64,000 nt of DNA, taken from Pacificispira sp040217575. Lineage in GTDB: Bacteria; Pseudomonadota; Alphaproteobacteria; UBA8366; Aestuariispiraceae. This document shows positions 25,877-35,880 of the stretch, piece after piece. The position numbers and the translations under genes were made by a program. Under the pieces are notes generated by a model. It was not told where the DNA came from. It worked only from the letters and a program-made list of their open reading frames with translations, and made no database searches. The stretch is from contig JAVJPW010000002.1 of NCBI GenBank assembly GCA_040217575.1, positions 868,001 to 932,000 of the forward strand, in the 5' to 3' direction. Within the stretch, counting starts at the first letter, position 1, and the number at the start of each line of letters is the position of its first letter.

Positions 25877-26854
25877 ATGAAAATGACTGCAAAGCGCGCA
25901 GGTGTCTGCGCCATTATGTTAACGGCGGCTGCCGCCTTTGGGACGCCTGCTGCTGCGGAATGGCCCGAACGACCGGTTACCCTGATCGTGCCGTGGGGTG
26001 CCGGCGGGGGTACGGATACGGTTGCCCGCACGCTTGCCGCCGCGATGGAAGAACCGCTGGGTCAACCGGTCAATGTTGTGAACCGCACGGGCGGATCCGG
26101 CATTGTCGGGCACACCGCAATGGCGTCCGCCGATCCGGACGGCTATACGATCGGCACAATTAACGTCGATCTCAGTCAGTTGGTTTGTCAGGGGCTGACA
26201 GACCTCTCGGCGGACAAGTTCACTCATATTGCGCTCATCAATACGGAGCCCGCAGCTGTCAGCGTTAGTGCTGATTCCGAGTTCGATTCACTCGAAGAGG
26301 CGCTGGAAGCAATTCGTTCGAACCCGCCGGGAACGTTTACTGCCTCCGGTTCGGGAACGGGATCGATCTATCATCTTGCCTGGGCTGGATTGATGGTCGC
26401 CGCGGACATCGAGCCCGACCGTGTGACATGGGTCCCGTCCCAAGGGGGCGGTCCGTCTTTGCAGGATGTTGCATCGGGTGCGGTTGATTTTGTAACGCCA
26501 CCCCTTTCCACGGCGGCACCGCTGATCGAGGCGGGTCGGGTCAAACCGCTTGCCACCATGGGCGCTGAACGGTTTGGGCGGCTGCCCGATGTGCCGACCG
26601 TCGAAGAAGCGATTGGCGTTAACTGGACATCGCAGACCTGGCGCATGATCGGTGCACCGCTTGGGTTGGATGATGCCGTTCGTGATGAACTCACCAGCGC
26701 CGTGCAGACGGCCTTTCAATCCGAAGCTTTCACGGCGTTCATGAACGAACGCGGGTTTGCCATGACCTGGATGGATGGCGAAGAAGCCGCCGCATTTCAT
26801 GCGTCTGAAGATCACGCGATCTGTGAAGTCATGAAAGCAGCCGGCATGATGTAG
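25877..26854 (+). CDS. tctC: TTT transporter substrate-binding protein (TctC/Bug family)
   Basis: The 325-residue protein has a Sec signal (cleavage after AAAAFGTPAAA) and the Bug-family opening WPERPVTLIVPWGAGGGTD. TctC proteins deliver organic acids to the TctAB permease encoded downstream. GGGAGG precedes the ATG. A strong hairpin follows the gene. The ligand is unknown; the adjoining ThDP, aldehyde dehydrogenase and SDR genes suggest an organic acid or polyol acid. Confidence 0.9.
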   Translation: MKMTAKRAGVCAIMLTAAAAFGTPAAAEWPERPVTLIVPWGAGGGTDTVARTLAAAMEEPLGQPVNVVNRTGGSGIVGHTAMASADPDGYTIGTINVDLSQLVCQGLTDLSADKFTHIALINTEPAAVSVSADSEFDSLEEALEAIRSNPPGTFTASGSGTGSIYHLAWAGLMVAADIEPDRVTWVPSQGGGPSLQDVASGAVDFVTPPLSTAAPLIEAGRVKPLATMGAERFGRLPDVPTVEEAIGVNWTSQTWRMIGAPLGLDDAVRDELTSAVQTAFQSEAFTAFMNERGFAMTWMDGEEAAAFHASEDHAICEVMKAAGMM

Positions 26855-26889
26855 AAGTACCGGGCCACGACCTGGCCCCGAATCTGTAC

Positions 26890-26916
26890 GCGGCCGTCCC
26901 CGACTGGGGCGGCCGC
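26890..26916 (+). terminator. GC-rich hairpin between tctC and tctB
   Basis: GCGGCCG (26890-26896) pairs with CGGCCGC (26910-26916), with a bulged T and an inner CCCC/GGGG stem around a GACT loop. Only a short ATTTA follows, so it may act as a partial terminator or 3' mRNA stabiliser, a common device that lets the binding protein be made in excess over the permease. Confidence 0.6.
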
Positions 26917-26972
26917 ATTTACCCCGGCGTCATAGTTGACTGTGTCGTTGTGACCTAAAGAAAGCCGACCCC

Positions 26973-27455
26973 ATGCGATTTAACGACGCCATTCCCGGCG
27001 CCTTGTTTCTGATTTTGGCCATCCTTGCATTTGTCGAGGCGGGCAGCTTTCCAAGTTTTCCGGGCGTCCCGTATGGCCCAGATCTCTTCCCACGGATTAT
27101 TGCTGTGATGATGGGCGGTGGCGGGCTTCTGCTTGTTTTCTCCGGGCTTCGGTCTGCCGGTCGTGCGCCCTGGCTTTCCCTGGCTGACTGGGCACGGGAT
27201 CGCCGCAGTTTCGGTATTTTCGCCGCGGTAGTTGGAAGTGTTCTGTTCTATGTCCTTGTGTCGGAAGACGGCGGTTTCATCCTGACCGGCTGGCTGATGC
27301 TGATCGGTCTCTATCTCGTCACCCGTGGCCGTCGGCGCATTGTCTCAAGCATGGTTCTGACGACTGCCGTGATCGGACTAACGCACATAATCTTCGTCGA
27401 GGGGCTGCGGGTCCCTTTGCCGTTTGGCGTAATTGAACGCTTGATTGCAGGATAA
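26973..27455 (+). CDS. tctB: TTT transporter small membrane subunit (TctB)
   Basis: The 160-residue protein has four membrane segments and lies between tctC and tctA, the standard position of TctB. Its opening (PGALFLILAILAFVEAGSF) and PFPRIIA-like LFPRIIAVMMGGGG segment fit the family. The ATG at 26973 has a weak ribosome-binding site. It is 5 bp from the large permease gene and probably assembles with it. Confidence 0.88.
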   Translation: MRFNDAIPGALFLILAILAFVEAGSFPSFPGVPYGPDLFPRIIAVMMGGGGLLLVFSGLRSAGRAPWLSLADWARDRRSFGIFAAVVGSVLFYVLVSEDGGFILTGWLMLIGLYLVTRGRRRIVSSMVLTTAVIGLTHIIFVEGLRVPLPFGVIERLIAG

Positions 27456-27460
27456 TCGGA

Positions 27461-28975
27461 ATGGAAACGCTTCTTGCCGCGATAGAGCTTGTTTTCCGAC
27501 TGGAAATCCTGGCCGTGATTTTTGGGGCGTGTGTCTTTGGAATATTTGCCGGTGCCATGCCCGGAATTTCGGCGACCGTCGCCGTGGCGTTGCTGGTGCC
27601 GATAACCTTTTTCATGGAACCGGTTGCGGCACTTGCGGCGATCGCCACGGCAGTCGCTATGGCGATATTCGCCGGTGACCTGCCCGGCGCACTCTTGCGC
27701 ATACCAGGTATGCCGGCGTCTGCGGCCTACGCCGAAGAAGCCCATGAAATGACGATGAAAGGGAAGGGGGGAACCGTCCTTCTTACCTCGCTGTTCTGTT
27801 CCGTCCTGGGTGGGTTGGTCGGAACGGCGGCGCTGGCATTTGTCGCACCTTTGCTGGCGGATTTCGCGCTTGAATTCCAGTATTACGAATATTTCTGGCT
27901 TGCCTGTATTGGACTGTCGACCGCGGCGCTGGTTTCGGCTTCAAACCCGGTAAAGGGGATGATTTCCCTTTCTATCGGGTTGATGTTGGCGACCGTCGGG
28001 CTGGACATGATTTCCGGCCAACCGCGGTTTACATTTGGAACCCTGACCCTGATGGAAGGGATCCATTTCATACCGGTCATGATTGGGGTCTTCGCTGTCG
28101 CGGAAGTGTTGCGCGCGCTGATCCATCCGCCACGTGCTGACGCCCGTCGTGCCCGTGTTCAAACCATTGACTTCAGGGATGCCTTCCGAACGATCTGGCG
28201 CTACAAGGCGAACCTTGGGCGTGGCTCCATTTTCGGAACATTGATCGGGGCGCTTCCGGGCGCAGGGTCCGATATCGCGGCCTGGGTTTCCTATGGCTAT
28301 GCACGAAAACGATCCAAAACCCCGGAAAAGTTCGGTACCGGGCATCCGGAAGGTATCGTCGCAGCGTCTGCGTCAAACAATGCGGCGACGTCTTCAACTT
28401 GGGTGCCGTCACTAGTCTTCGGTATACCCGGAGACAGCGTGACCGCGATCGTAATCGGCGTTCTGTTCCTGAAAGGACTGGAGCCGGGCCCGCATGTCTT
28501 CGTTGAAAATGCGCCCTTGGTTTATTCGATCTTCGTATCGTTCTTTATCGCCAATCTGTTCCTGATTCCTGTCGGTTATGTCGCCATACGAGCAGCCAGC
28601 CAGCTGTTGAAGGTGCCCGGGACCGTCCTGATGCCGATCATCCTGATTTTCACGATGGTAGGTGCCTTTGCGATCAACAATTCCATGGTCGGCGTGATGG
28701 TTGCCCTGATAGCAGGAGTCGCGTCGTTTCTGATGCAGGAAAACGACTTTCCCATCGCGCCGCTGATCCTGGGCATGGTGATTGGGACGCTGCTGGAACA
28801 GAACTTCATGCAGGCGATGATTGCCCAGCAAGGCGATCTGACTGCGTTTTTCGGGCGGCCGCTGGCTGCCGGACTTGGGGCGGTCACCATTGTGATCTGG
28901 CTGACACCTTTGATTGCCGTCGCAAGGCGTCGACGCGTGGCCCGAACCCGGGCTGAGACGGACAAGGTTGTTTGA
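27461..28975 (+). CDS. tctA: TTT transporter large membrane subunit (TctA)
   Basis: The 504-residue protein has about twelve membrane segments and the TctA signature PGISATVAVALLVPITF near its start, plus GTLIGALPGAGSDIAAWVSY and SNNAATSSTWVP in the second half. It is the ion-coupled channel for the TctC ligand. The order tctC-tctB-tctA is the usual one. Confidence 0.93.
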   Translation: METLLAAIELVFRLEILAVIFGACVFGIFAGAMPGISATVAVALLVPITFFMEPVAALAAIATAVAMAIFAGDLPGALLRIPGMPASAAYAEEAHEMTMKGKGGTVLLTSLFCSVLGGLVGTAALAFVAPLLADFALEFQYYEYFWLACIGLSTAALVSASNPVKGMISLSIGLMLATVGLDMISGQPRFTFGTLTLMEGIHFIPVMIGVFAVAEVLRALIHPPRADARRARVQTIDFRDAFRTIWRYKANLGRGSIFGTLIGALPGAGSDIAAWVSYGYARKRSKTPEKFGTGHPEGIVAASASNNAATSSTWVPSLVFGIPGDSVTAIVIGVLFLKGLEPGPHVFVENAPLVYSIFVSFFIANLFLIPVGYVAIRAASQLLKVPGTVLMPIILIFTMVGAFAINNSMVGVMVALIAGVASFLMQENDFPIAPLILGMVIGTLLEQNFMQAMIAQQGDLTAFFGRPLAAGLGAVTIVIWLTPLIAVARRRRVARTRAETDKVV

Positions 28976-29002
28976 TTTTTTAATGTGTTGGGAGAGGACC
29001 GG

Positions 29003-30784
29003 ATGACCAAAACCAAAGGCAGCGAACTGATTGCCGATCACCTTATCCGGGCCGGGATGCCGTATATTTTCGGTATCTGCGGTCATGGGAATGTGGGCTT
29101 GCTGGACGCGCTGTACGATCGCAAGGACCGAATCAAACTCGTTTCCCCGCGCCACGAACAGACTGCCGGCCACATGGCAGATGCCTATTTCCGTGTTTCG
29201 CACCAGCCGGTGGCAACCCTGACGTCCACCGGCCCAGGCTCAGCCAACATACCAATGTCCTTGGCCTGCGCGCAGGCGGACAGTTCGGCATTCCTTGCAA
29301 TTACTGCAAATGTGCCGACATCCCAATTCAACCGTGCGCCGTTTCAGGAAACCTATATGCACGGTCAGGCCAATTTCCCGGATGCGGTAAAGCCGTTCGT
29401 GAAACGGTCCTTTCAGCCGACGCGGGTCGAAATGTTGCCACTGGCACTTCGCCAGGCAACCAACCTCCTGACATCTGGACGTCCGGGGCCGGTCAATTTG
29501 GACGTTCCATACAACTTGTTTCAGGAAGAGGCAGAGATCGACCTGGAACCAATGGATCGTGCCGGGGTGGCAAACCGCCCGGGTGCCGCGCCGGAAACGG
29601 TGACAGCGGTGATTGATCTTCTTCTTTCCGCGGATGCGCCGCTGATTTTTGTTGGACATGGTGTGACCTTGTCCGATGCCGGTGCGGAACTGACGGCGCT
29701 GCAGCAGCGGTTGCAAATCCCCCAGGTCGCGTCACCCAACGGGATGGGTTCACTGGATATGTCGGATCCGCTTTCGCTTGGCTTTATCGGGCGAAATGGA
29801 ACTTATCCCGCGAACCAGGCAGGGCGCCGCGCCGATGTGCTGCTTACCATTGGGGCGCGGTTTGATGACCGGTCGGCGTCCAGCTGGCTGCCGGGATATT
29901 CGTGGAACATGCCGCCGACGAAATTGGTTCATGTCGATATCGACCCGGGCGAACTTGGACGCAATTACGAACCATTCATGGGCATTCAGGCCGACGCCCG
30001 CACTTTCATCCGTCAGCTTCTGGCGGAGCTTGATGCCCGTGGGATTGGCCGCCATGAGGGTACGAAAGATTGGCTTGCACGGATCGGGGAATGGAAAACG
30101 GAATGGAACGCGTTTATCGCGCCAAATTTTGACATAGACAGTGCCCCGATGCGACCGGAACGGGTTGTGCGCGACATTCGGCAGGTTGTCCCGGATGATA
30201 CCATTCTGGTTCCGGACTCCGGTGCGCACCACAACTGGTTCATGCAGTTCTGGGAAAGCCGCCGCCCGCGGTCGATGCTGAACACCTGGGGATATTCCGC
30301 GATGGGATTCGGGGTGTCTGGTGTGTTGGGCGCAAAGCTGGCGGCACCCGATCGCCCCTGCATTGCGGTGGTGGGAGACGGCGGCTTTACCATGACGCCG
30401 CATGTTCTATGCACCGCGGTTGAGTATGACATCCCCGCAATCTGGGTGATCTGGAACAATTATGCCTGGGGTGCCATCCGGGACCTGCAACATGGTCAGT
30501 TCCAGGGGCGCGAAATCGGCACAAGTTTCACGCAAGGACCAAACGCGGAACCGTATAACCCCGACTTTGCGGCCTTGGCCAAGGCGCATGGCGTTGACGC
30601 CGTCAAAGTCAGTCGATCGGACGACTTCCGAAGCGCGCTGGAGTCAGCAATTGCGGCAAACAAACCCTATGTCATCGATTTGGAGGTCGACCCGGCAGTC
30701 AAGCCACCGTCTACCGGGTCATGGCAATTACCGCCGTTAAGACCGCCAGAACCGGCCTTTGGTCAGGCATGGACACCGGCCTGA
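29003..30784 (+). CDS. Thiamine-diphosphate-dependent enzyme, acetolactate-synthase-like
   Basis: From ATG 29003 (GGAGAGG at 28991-28997) the protein has 593 residues. The activating Glu lies in SPRHEQTAGHMADAY, the cofactor site is GDGGFTMTPHVL, followed by VIWNNYAWGAIRD. It follows the TTT transporter by 27 bp and precedes an aldehyde dehydrogenase. Cleavage or decarboxylation of a 2-oxo acid to an aldehyde, which the next enzyme would oxidise, is the simplest reading. Sulfoacetaldehyde- or glyoxylate-type reactions are alternatives. Confidence 0.87.
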   Translation: MTKTKGSELIADHLIRAGMPYIFGICGHGNVGLLDALYDRKDRIKLVSPRHEQTAGHMADAYFRVSHQPVATLTSTGPGSANIPMSLACAQADSSAFLAITANVPTSQFNRAPFQETYMHGQANFPDAVKPFVKRSFQPTRVEMLPLALRQATNLLTSGRPGPVNLDVPYNLFQEEAEIDLEPMDRAGVANRPGAAPETVTAVIDLLLSADAPLIFVGHGVTLSDAGAELTALQQRLQIPQVASPNGMGSLDMSDPLSLGFIGRNGTYPANQAGRRADVLLTIGARFDDRSASSWLPGYSWNMPPTKLVHVDIDPGELGRNYEPFMGIQADARTFIRQLLAELDARGIGRHEGTKDWLARIGEWKTEWNAFIAPNFDIDSAPMRPERVVRDIRQVVPDDTILVPDSGAHHNWFMQFWESRRPRSMLNTWGYSAMGFGVSGVLGAKLAAPDRPCIAVVGDGGFTMTPHVLCTAVEYDIPAIWVIWNNYAWGAIRDLQHGQFQGREIGTSFTQGPNAEPYNPDFAALAKAHGVDAVKVSRSDDFRSALESAIAANKPYVIDLEVDPAVKPPSTGSWQLPPLRPPEPAFGQAWTPA

Positions 30785-30812
30785 ATGCCAGTAAAGCGAA
30801 GGAGATCCTGAT

Positions 30813-32228
30813 ATGGACCTGACCCACTATATCGGCGGCGAGGCAGTGCCTGGCGACGACCGATTTGAAAGTCGCGATCCTTACCGTGGTGACGTCGTTT
30901 GCACCGCGCCTACCGCCGGTGCGACGGATGTTGCGGCTGCTGTTGCATCGGCCCGTGCAGCCGCCCCTGAAGTGGCCGAGATGCCGGCCTATGAACGGGC
31001 TGCGATATTGCGACGGGCGGCGGATCTGGTGGTGCGTGACGCGGAATCGATCGGTGAGGTCATGGCACGGGAAACCGGAAAGGCGCTTGGCGATGCACAG
31101 GGCGAAGTGAAGCGATCCATGGATACGCTGTCCCTGTCTGCGGAGGAGGCGATCCGGATCGAAGGATCACATGTGCCCCTCGACGGAAGTGCGATGGGGC
31201 ATGGCAAGATGGCCTTTCTGATGCGCTTTCCGGTTGGCGTGGTCGGTGCCATCACGCCGTTCAATGCGCCTTTCAATTTGGCCTGCCACAAACTTGGGCC
31301 CGCATTTGCAGCGGGGAATGCGTCGATCATAAAGCCGCCGCAGCAATGCCCAATGGTCGTCCAGCGTCTGGTTGAACTGCTTTATGAAGCCGGACTGCCG
31401 CGTCACTTTATCCAGGTGATCCATGGCGGTGCGGCCACAGGTCAGGCGATGGTCGCGGACCCGGGTGTGGATATGCTGACGTTCACCGGCTCGTCCCGGG
31501 CGGGTGCGCACATTCGTGCCAATGCGGGCTTGCGCCCGGTTACGTTGGAACTCGGCGGTTCCGGGCCGACTATTGTTTGCGAAGATGCGGATATTGCCGC
31601 CATTGCGCCGGTGCTTGCGCGAAATTCGTCCCGCCTGGCCGGTCAAAGCTGTATTTCGGTTCAAAACATCTTTGTTCCTCGCGCGTTGGCGGAAGAGTTG
31701 GCGGAGTCGGTGACGGCAGAGATGAAAAAGCTGCGTCTGGGCGATCCGCTGGCCGATGGGGTGGATGTCGGAACCCTGATTGATGAGGAGGCGGCACGTC
31801 GGGTTGAGTCCTGGGTAAATGAAGCCGCGGATCAGGGCGCGCGTGTTCTGACGGGGGGGAATCGGTACGGCGCCGCCTTTGAACCCACACTGTTGACCGA
31901 TGTTTCGCCGGAAATGAAAGTCGTGTGTGACGAGGTTTTCGGTCCTGTTGCCAGTATTATCGCCTATGACGATTTGGCCGAACCAGTGCAACAGATCACG
32001 TCCAGCCCCTTCGGCTTGCAATGCGGGATCTATACCGACAGCACGGAACGGGCGCTGTGGTTGGCGAAAAGGCTTCGTACCGGCGGCGTTATAATCAACG
32101 GCACATCGACCTGGCGTACCGATCAGTTGGCTTATGGTGGCGTAAAGGACAGCGGACTTGGTCGGGAAGGGCCGCGCTATGCCATTCGCGATATGACGGA
32201 AGAGCGCCTGATCCTGTTCAATTACTAA
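30813..32228 (+). CDS. NAD(P)-dependent aldehyde dehydrogenase
   Basis: The 471-residue enzyme has Glu in LELGGSGPTIV and the catalytic Cys in GQSCISVQNI, with a QLAYGGVKDSGLGREG C-terminal block. It resembles lactaldehyde/glycolaldehyde and succinate-semialdehyde type enzymes. AAGGAG precedes the ATG. It lies between the ThDP enzyme and the three extended SDRs and is likely to act on the ThDP product. Confidence 0.88.
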   Translation: MDLTHYIGGEAVPGDDRFESRDPYRGDVVCTAPTAGATDVAAAVASARAAAPEVAEMPAYERAAILRRAADLVVRDAESIGEVMARETGKALGDAQGEVKRSMDTLSLSAEEAIRIEGSHVPLDGSAMGHGKMAFLMRFPVGVVGAITPFNAPFNLACHKLGPAFAAGNASIIKPPQQCPMVVQRLVELLYEAGLPRHFIQVIHGGAATGQAMVADPGVDMLTFTGSSRAGAHIRANAGLRPVTLELGGSGPTIVCEDADIAAIAPVLARNSSRLAGQSCISVQNIFVPRALAEELAESVTAEMKKLRLGDPLADGVDVGTLIDEEAARRVESWVNEAADQGARVLTGGNRYGAAFEPTLLTDVSPEMKVVCDEVFGPVASIIAYDDLAEPVQQITSSPFGLQCGIYTDSTERALWLAKRLRTGGVIINGTSTWRTDQLAYGGVKDSGLGREGPRYAIRDMTEERLILFNY

Positions 32229-32242
32229 AGGTATCGATCTAA

Positions 32243-33193
32243 ATGTCGAAAACGCTTGTTACCGGTGCCGGCGGTTTCCTCGGCAGTGCGATTTCGCGCG
32301 CTCTGCTTGCGCGCGGTGAGGAGGTTGTCGCATTGGACTGCGCCGCTGCGGCCAGCAGGCTAAACTTATTGGTTGAAACGCCTGGGTGCATATCGGTCCT
32401 TTGTGACATTACCGATGGCGATGCCGTCGATGCCGTCTTTGCACAGCACCACCCAACCGCGGTGATCCATTGTGCATCTATCGTCGGGGTTCTGGCGTCG
32501 CTTTCGGCACCGATCCACCTAATGCGGGTCAACGTCGAAGGATCGATCAATTTGTTCGAATCCATGGCGCGGCATAACTGCGCCCGTGTGATCCATTTAA
32601 GCTCTGAAGAAATCTATGGATCTTTCCTCGCCGAACGCATCGACGAAAATCATAGAGAAGCCCCATTGCATGCCTACGGCATATCAAAGGCCGCAGTGGA
32701 GCATCTAGGACGCAGCTATCGGGAGACCCATGGAACTGAATGCATCAATATCCGCACCTCTTGGGTCTATGGGCCGGGTTTTCTGCGCGACAGGCTGCCG
32801 ATGAACATGATCCGCGCAGCGGCCGAATGTCGACCCCTGCATGTGCCGTTCGGTGCGGCGGAGCGGATTGACTATACCTATCTGGACGACGCAGTCGACG
32901 GTGTGTTGGGCGCGTATTTCTGTTCGAAACATGAATACGACGCCTATCATATTTCTTCGGACAGCGCGCCTTCATTGGCGGAGATAGCGGAAATCTTGAG
33001 CGAGCTTGCACCCGGAACGGAAATATCGGTCGGTCCGGGCCGCTATCGGCATGGAGGTAACGCGGCGATTCCAAAGAAGGGGGCGTTGTCTTGCGACCGC
33101 GCCCGCACAGCATTCGGCTATGTTCCGAAATTCGATATTCGAGCCGGTCTAGAGGCCACGCTTGCCGCAGAACGTGCGCTGCAGGCGCATTAG
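32243..33193 (+). CDS. Extended SDR, NAD-dependent epimerase/dehydratase family (first of three)
   Basis: The 316-residue protein has GAGGFLGSAISRALL as the cofactor site and the YxxxK pair in YGISKAAVEHLG, with SSEEIYGSF supplying the Ser. It is an active-looking extended SDR. It lies 14 bp after the aldehyde dehydrogenase. Neighbours in the same operon include two more extended SDRs and an FAD dehydrogenase, so it may oxidise a sugar acid or polyol derivative rather than take part in nucleotide-sugar synthesis. Confidence 0.85.
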   Translation: MSKTLVTGAGGFLGSAISRALLARGEEVVALDCAAAASRLNLLVETPGCISVLCDITDGDAVDAVFAQHHPTAVIHCASIVGVLASLSAPIHLMRVNVEGSINLFESMARHNCARVIHLSSEEIYGSFLAERIDENHREAPLHAYGISKAAVEHLGRSYRETHGTECINIRTSWVYGPGFLRDRLPMNMIRAAAECRPLHVPFGAAERIDYTYLDDAVDGVLGAYFCSKHEYDAYHISSDSAPSLAEIAEILSELAPGTEISVGPGRYRHGGNAAIPKKGALSCDRARTAFGYVPKFDIRAGLEATLAAERALQAH

Positions 33194-33211
33194 AATTAAG
33201 GGGACGAAGTT

Positions 33212-34192
33212 ATGGGTAGATTACTTATCACCGGCGGCATGGGCCATGTCGGGTATGAAACTGTCCGTCAGGCGGCGGCGCAAGGTCACGACGTCGTGGC
33301 ACAATACATGTCCACCTTTCGTGAGGCCGATGCGGAAGCCGCCGGATCAAACGTGACCTGGGTCAAGGCGGACCTGTCGGACCCTTATGAACTGACCATG
33401 TTGGCTGCCGCGCATGATATCGACGGCTGCATTCATACCGCTGCCATACCAAACGACAAACTCGCGCTGCCCCAGCCGTTACGCACATTTCAATCGAACG
33501 TTACCGCGACGGAGCTGCTGCTTGAGACAGCACGGAGGCTTGAGTGGCGACGGTTCATATTCGTGTCCACCGGATCGGTATTCCAGTCGCTGCCGGACGC
33601 CGTAACACCGGTTGCAGAGGATACCGTCCCCACGCCGCTGTCTCTATATGCCTGCACCAAGCGGTCGGGTGAACTGATGACGAATGTCTATCGCGACACC
33701 TACGGCCTGTCTGCTGCGACCGTGCGCATTTCTTGGATTTTCGGTCCCCCGCTTGTCCCGCGCACTTTTGACGGTCCGCGCGGCCCGATCCCGGAGTTCC
33801 TGCGTCGCGCCCTTGCCGGTGACCGGGTTCAGGAACCGTCGGGCGGTGACTTTGCGGCCAGCTTCACCTTTGTTCCGGATTGTGCGGCGGGATTGCTTGC
33901 CCTTTGGCGGGCAGAAAAACTGAACCACGAGGCCTACCATTTGGGGTCCGGACGTAATTACACCACGTTCGAAGTGGCCGACGCTGTGCGCGCGGCAGTT
34001 CCTGGCGCAAGCATTGAAATCGGGCCCGGGACCGAGCCATGGACAGAAACGACTGTCATGCGAGGACCTCTGGCTACCGTGCGCATGGCACAGGAATTTG
34101 GGTTTCGCCCAAAGCACACCCTTGAAGACGCAGTGGCCGCATTTGCCGATTGGATGCGTGCGAACCCCGATCGCTGGGGAACTGGGGTATGA
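33212..34192 (+). CDS. Extended SDR, NAD-dependent epimerase/dehydratase family (second of three)
   Basis: This 326-residue SDR has GGMGHVGYETVRQAA as cofactor site and YACTKRSGELM as YxxxK. AAGGGGA precedes the ATG. It is clearly related to the first and third SDRs but diverged. Its stop overlaps the next ATG (ATGA, 34189-34192), so translation of the FAD enzyme is coupled. Function unknown. Confidence 0.86.
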   Translation: MGRLLITGGMGHVGYETVRQAAAQGHDVVAQYMSTFREADAEAAGSNVTWVKADLSDPYELTMLAAAHDIDGCIHTAAIPNDKLALPQPLRTFQSNVTATELLLETARRLEWRRFIFVSTGSVFQSLPDAVTPVAEDTVPTPLSLYACTKRSGELMTNVYRDTYGLSAATVRISWIFGPPLVPRTFDGPRGPIPEFLRRALAGDRVQEPSGGDFAASFTFVPDCAAGLLALWRAEKLNHEAYHLGSGRNYTTFEVADAVRAAVPGASIEIGPGTEPWTETTVMRGPLATVRMAQEFGFRPKHTLEDAVAAFADWMRANPDRWGTGV

Positions 34193-35880
34193 CGGAAAGG
34201 ACCTGCGACGTTGTCATAGTAGGTGCCGGTGCGGCGGGGATGACCGCCGCCGCCACCGCTGCGGTTCACGGGTGCGATGTTGTGGTCGTGGAGAAAACAG
34301 ACCTTGTCGGCGGCAACACCTCCTTTTCTGGTGGGATGGTCTATGTCCCGTGCAACGATAAGATGGCGGAAGCCGGGCAGTCGGACGACCCGGCGGCTGT
34401 AATGACCTACCTTGATGCCGCCGTGCCGGTGCCGGAAGGGCGCAGTACCCGTGCACTGTTTGTGGAGCGGGGGCCGGAAGCAATACGGTTTCTTGAAAAG
34501 AACACCGATGTGCGTTTGAAGCCAGTTCCGTTCTACCCGGATTACTATCCCAATCTGAAAGGGGCCGCAGCAGGGATGCGGGTTCTGGAGCCGGTCGCTT
34601 TTGATGCCGCAACGTTGGGTTCCTGGTTCACAAAGCTGCGCCCGCCGTTGCCTGAATTCACAATTCTGGGCGGCATGATGGTTGCGCGAGAGGACTTGCC
34701 CCACTTCCGGAACATGTGGCGTTCGCCCGGATCGTTCGTGCGGGCCACGCGTCTTGTGGGTGAATACGCCATGCAGCGGTTGAAGTATCACCGTGGTTCG
34801 CGCCTGGTGTTGGGCAATGCCCTGGCAGGACGTTTGCTGAAGTCGTTACTGGACCTGAATGTTGAAATCCGCACAGGCTGCGCGGTTCAGGAAGTGATTG
34901 TCGACGGCGGACGTGCCCAGGGACTGCGCCTGATGGAAAACGGTGCTTTATCGACGGTGCATGCGCGTCGGGGCGTTGTCCTATCCACCGGTGGGTTCTC
35001 TCACAGTGCGGACAAGCGGCGGGAATACTTGCCGCCTCAGGCAAGTCTGGAAAGCCCCTTCGCGCCGGGTTCCACCGGCGATGGCCTTGATCTTGGCGTG
35101 GCCGCCGGCGGCCGGGTCGGGGATGACAATGCGAACAACGCCTATTGGTCGCCGGCTTCGGTCTATATGCGGGCAGACGGACGAAAGGTGGTCTATCCGC
35201 ATACGGTCACGGACCGGGGGAAGCCGGGATCAATCGTGGTAAATAGTTCCGGCAGGCGCTTCACGAATGAAGCCATATCCTATCATCGCTTTGGTGAAGC
35301 ATTGCTGCAGGGCAATTCAGAGACCGGCAATCTGCCAGCCTGGATCGTCTGCGATTCATCTTTCATCTGGAAATACGGCCTTGGGGCGATCATTCCATTC
35401 ACCCGCAATCTGCGGCCGTATCAGGATGCCGGATATCTGAAGACGGCGTCCAGCCTGCCCGAACTCGCCCGCATGCTGAGTGTCGACGAATCCGGATTCA
35501 CTGCAACCGTTCAAAACTTCAACGAAAATGCGGTTCAGGGAACGGATCCTGACTATCGCAGAGGTGAAGACGTCTATTCCAGGTATCTCGGAGATGCGGA
35601 CCATGGTCCGAACCCATGCCTTGCGCCGTTGATAAAGCCACCATTTCACGCGATCGAACTGACACTCAGTGATCTTGGAACTGCGGCGGGTCTGCGTACC
35701 GACGATACCTGTCGTGTACTTAATGAAACGGGTGACCCGATAGCGGGTTTGTACGCTGTCGGGAACGACATGCAGTCGATCATGCGTGGGCATTACCCTG
35801 GTCCCGGAATAACCCTGGGTCCGGCGCTCACCTTCGGTTATCTGGCCGGTCTGCATGTCGCAGGCAGGGATCTCAGATGA
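34189..35880 (+). CDS. FAD-dependent dehydrogenase, fumarate-reductase/3-ketosteroid-dehydrogenase type
   Basis: The 563-residue flavoprotein opens with VVIVGAGAAGMTAAATAAVHG and EKTDLVGGNTSFSGG, the FAD_binding_2 pattern of fumarate reductases and 3-ketosteroid dehydrogenases, and ends with YPGPGITLGPALTFGYLAG, typical of the latter. An earlier start at 34150 lies within the previous gene; the ATGA overlap makes 34189 the better start. It could introduce or reduce a C=C bond next to a carbonyl. Not a steroid enzyme by context; substrate unknown. Confidence 0.85.
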   Translation: MTERTCDVVIVGAGAAGMTAAATAAVHGCDVVVVEKTDLVGGNTSFSGGMVYVPCNDKMAEAGQSDDPAAVMTYLDAAVPVPEGRSTRALFVERGPEAIRFLEKNTDVRLKPVPFYPDYYPNLKGAAAGMRVLEPVAFDAATLGSWFTKLRPPLPEFTILGGMMVAREDLPHFRNMWRSPGSFVRATRLVGEYAMQRLKYHRGSRLVLGNALAGRLLKSLLDLNVEIRTGCAVQEVIVDGGRAQGLRLMENGALSTVHARRGVVLSTGGFSHSADKRREYLPPQASLESPFAPGSTGDGLDLGVAAGGRVGDDNANNAYWSPASVYMRADGRKVVYPHTVTDRGKPGSIVVNSSGRRFTNEAISYHRFGEALLQGNSETGNLPAWIVCDSSFIWKYGLGAIIPFTRNLRPYQDAGYLKTASSLPELARMLSVDESGFTATVQNFNENAVQGTDPDYRRGEDVYSRYLGDADHGPNPCLAPLIKPPFHAIELTLSDLGTAAGLRTDDTCRVLNETGDPIAGLYAVGNDMQSIMRGHYPGPGITLGPALTFGYLAGLHVAGRDLR

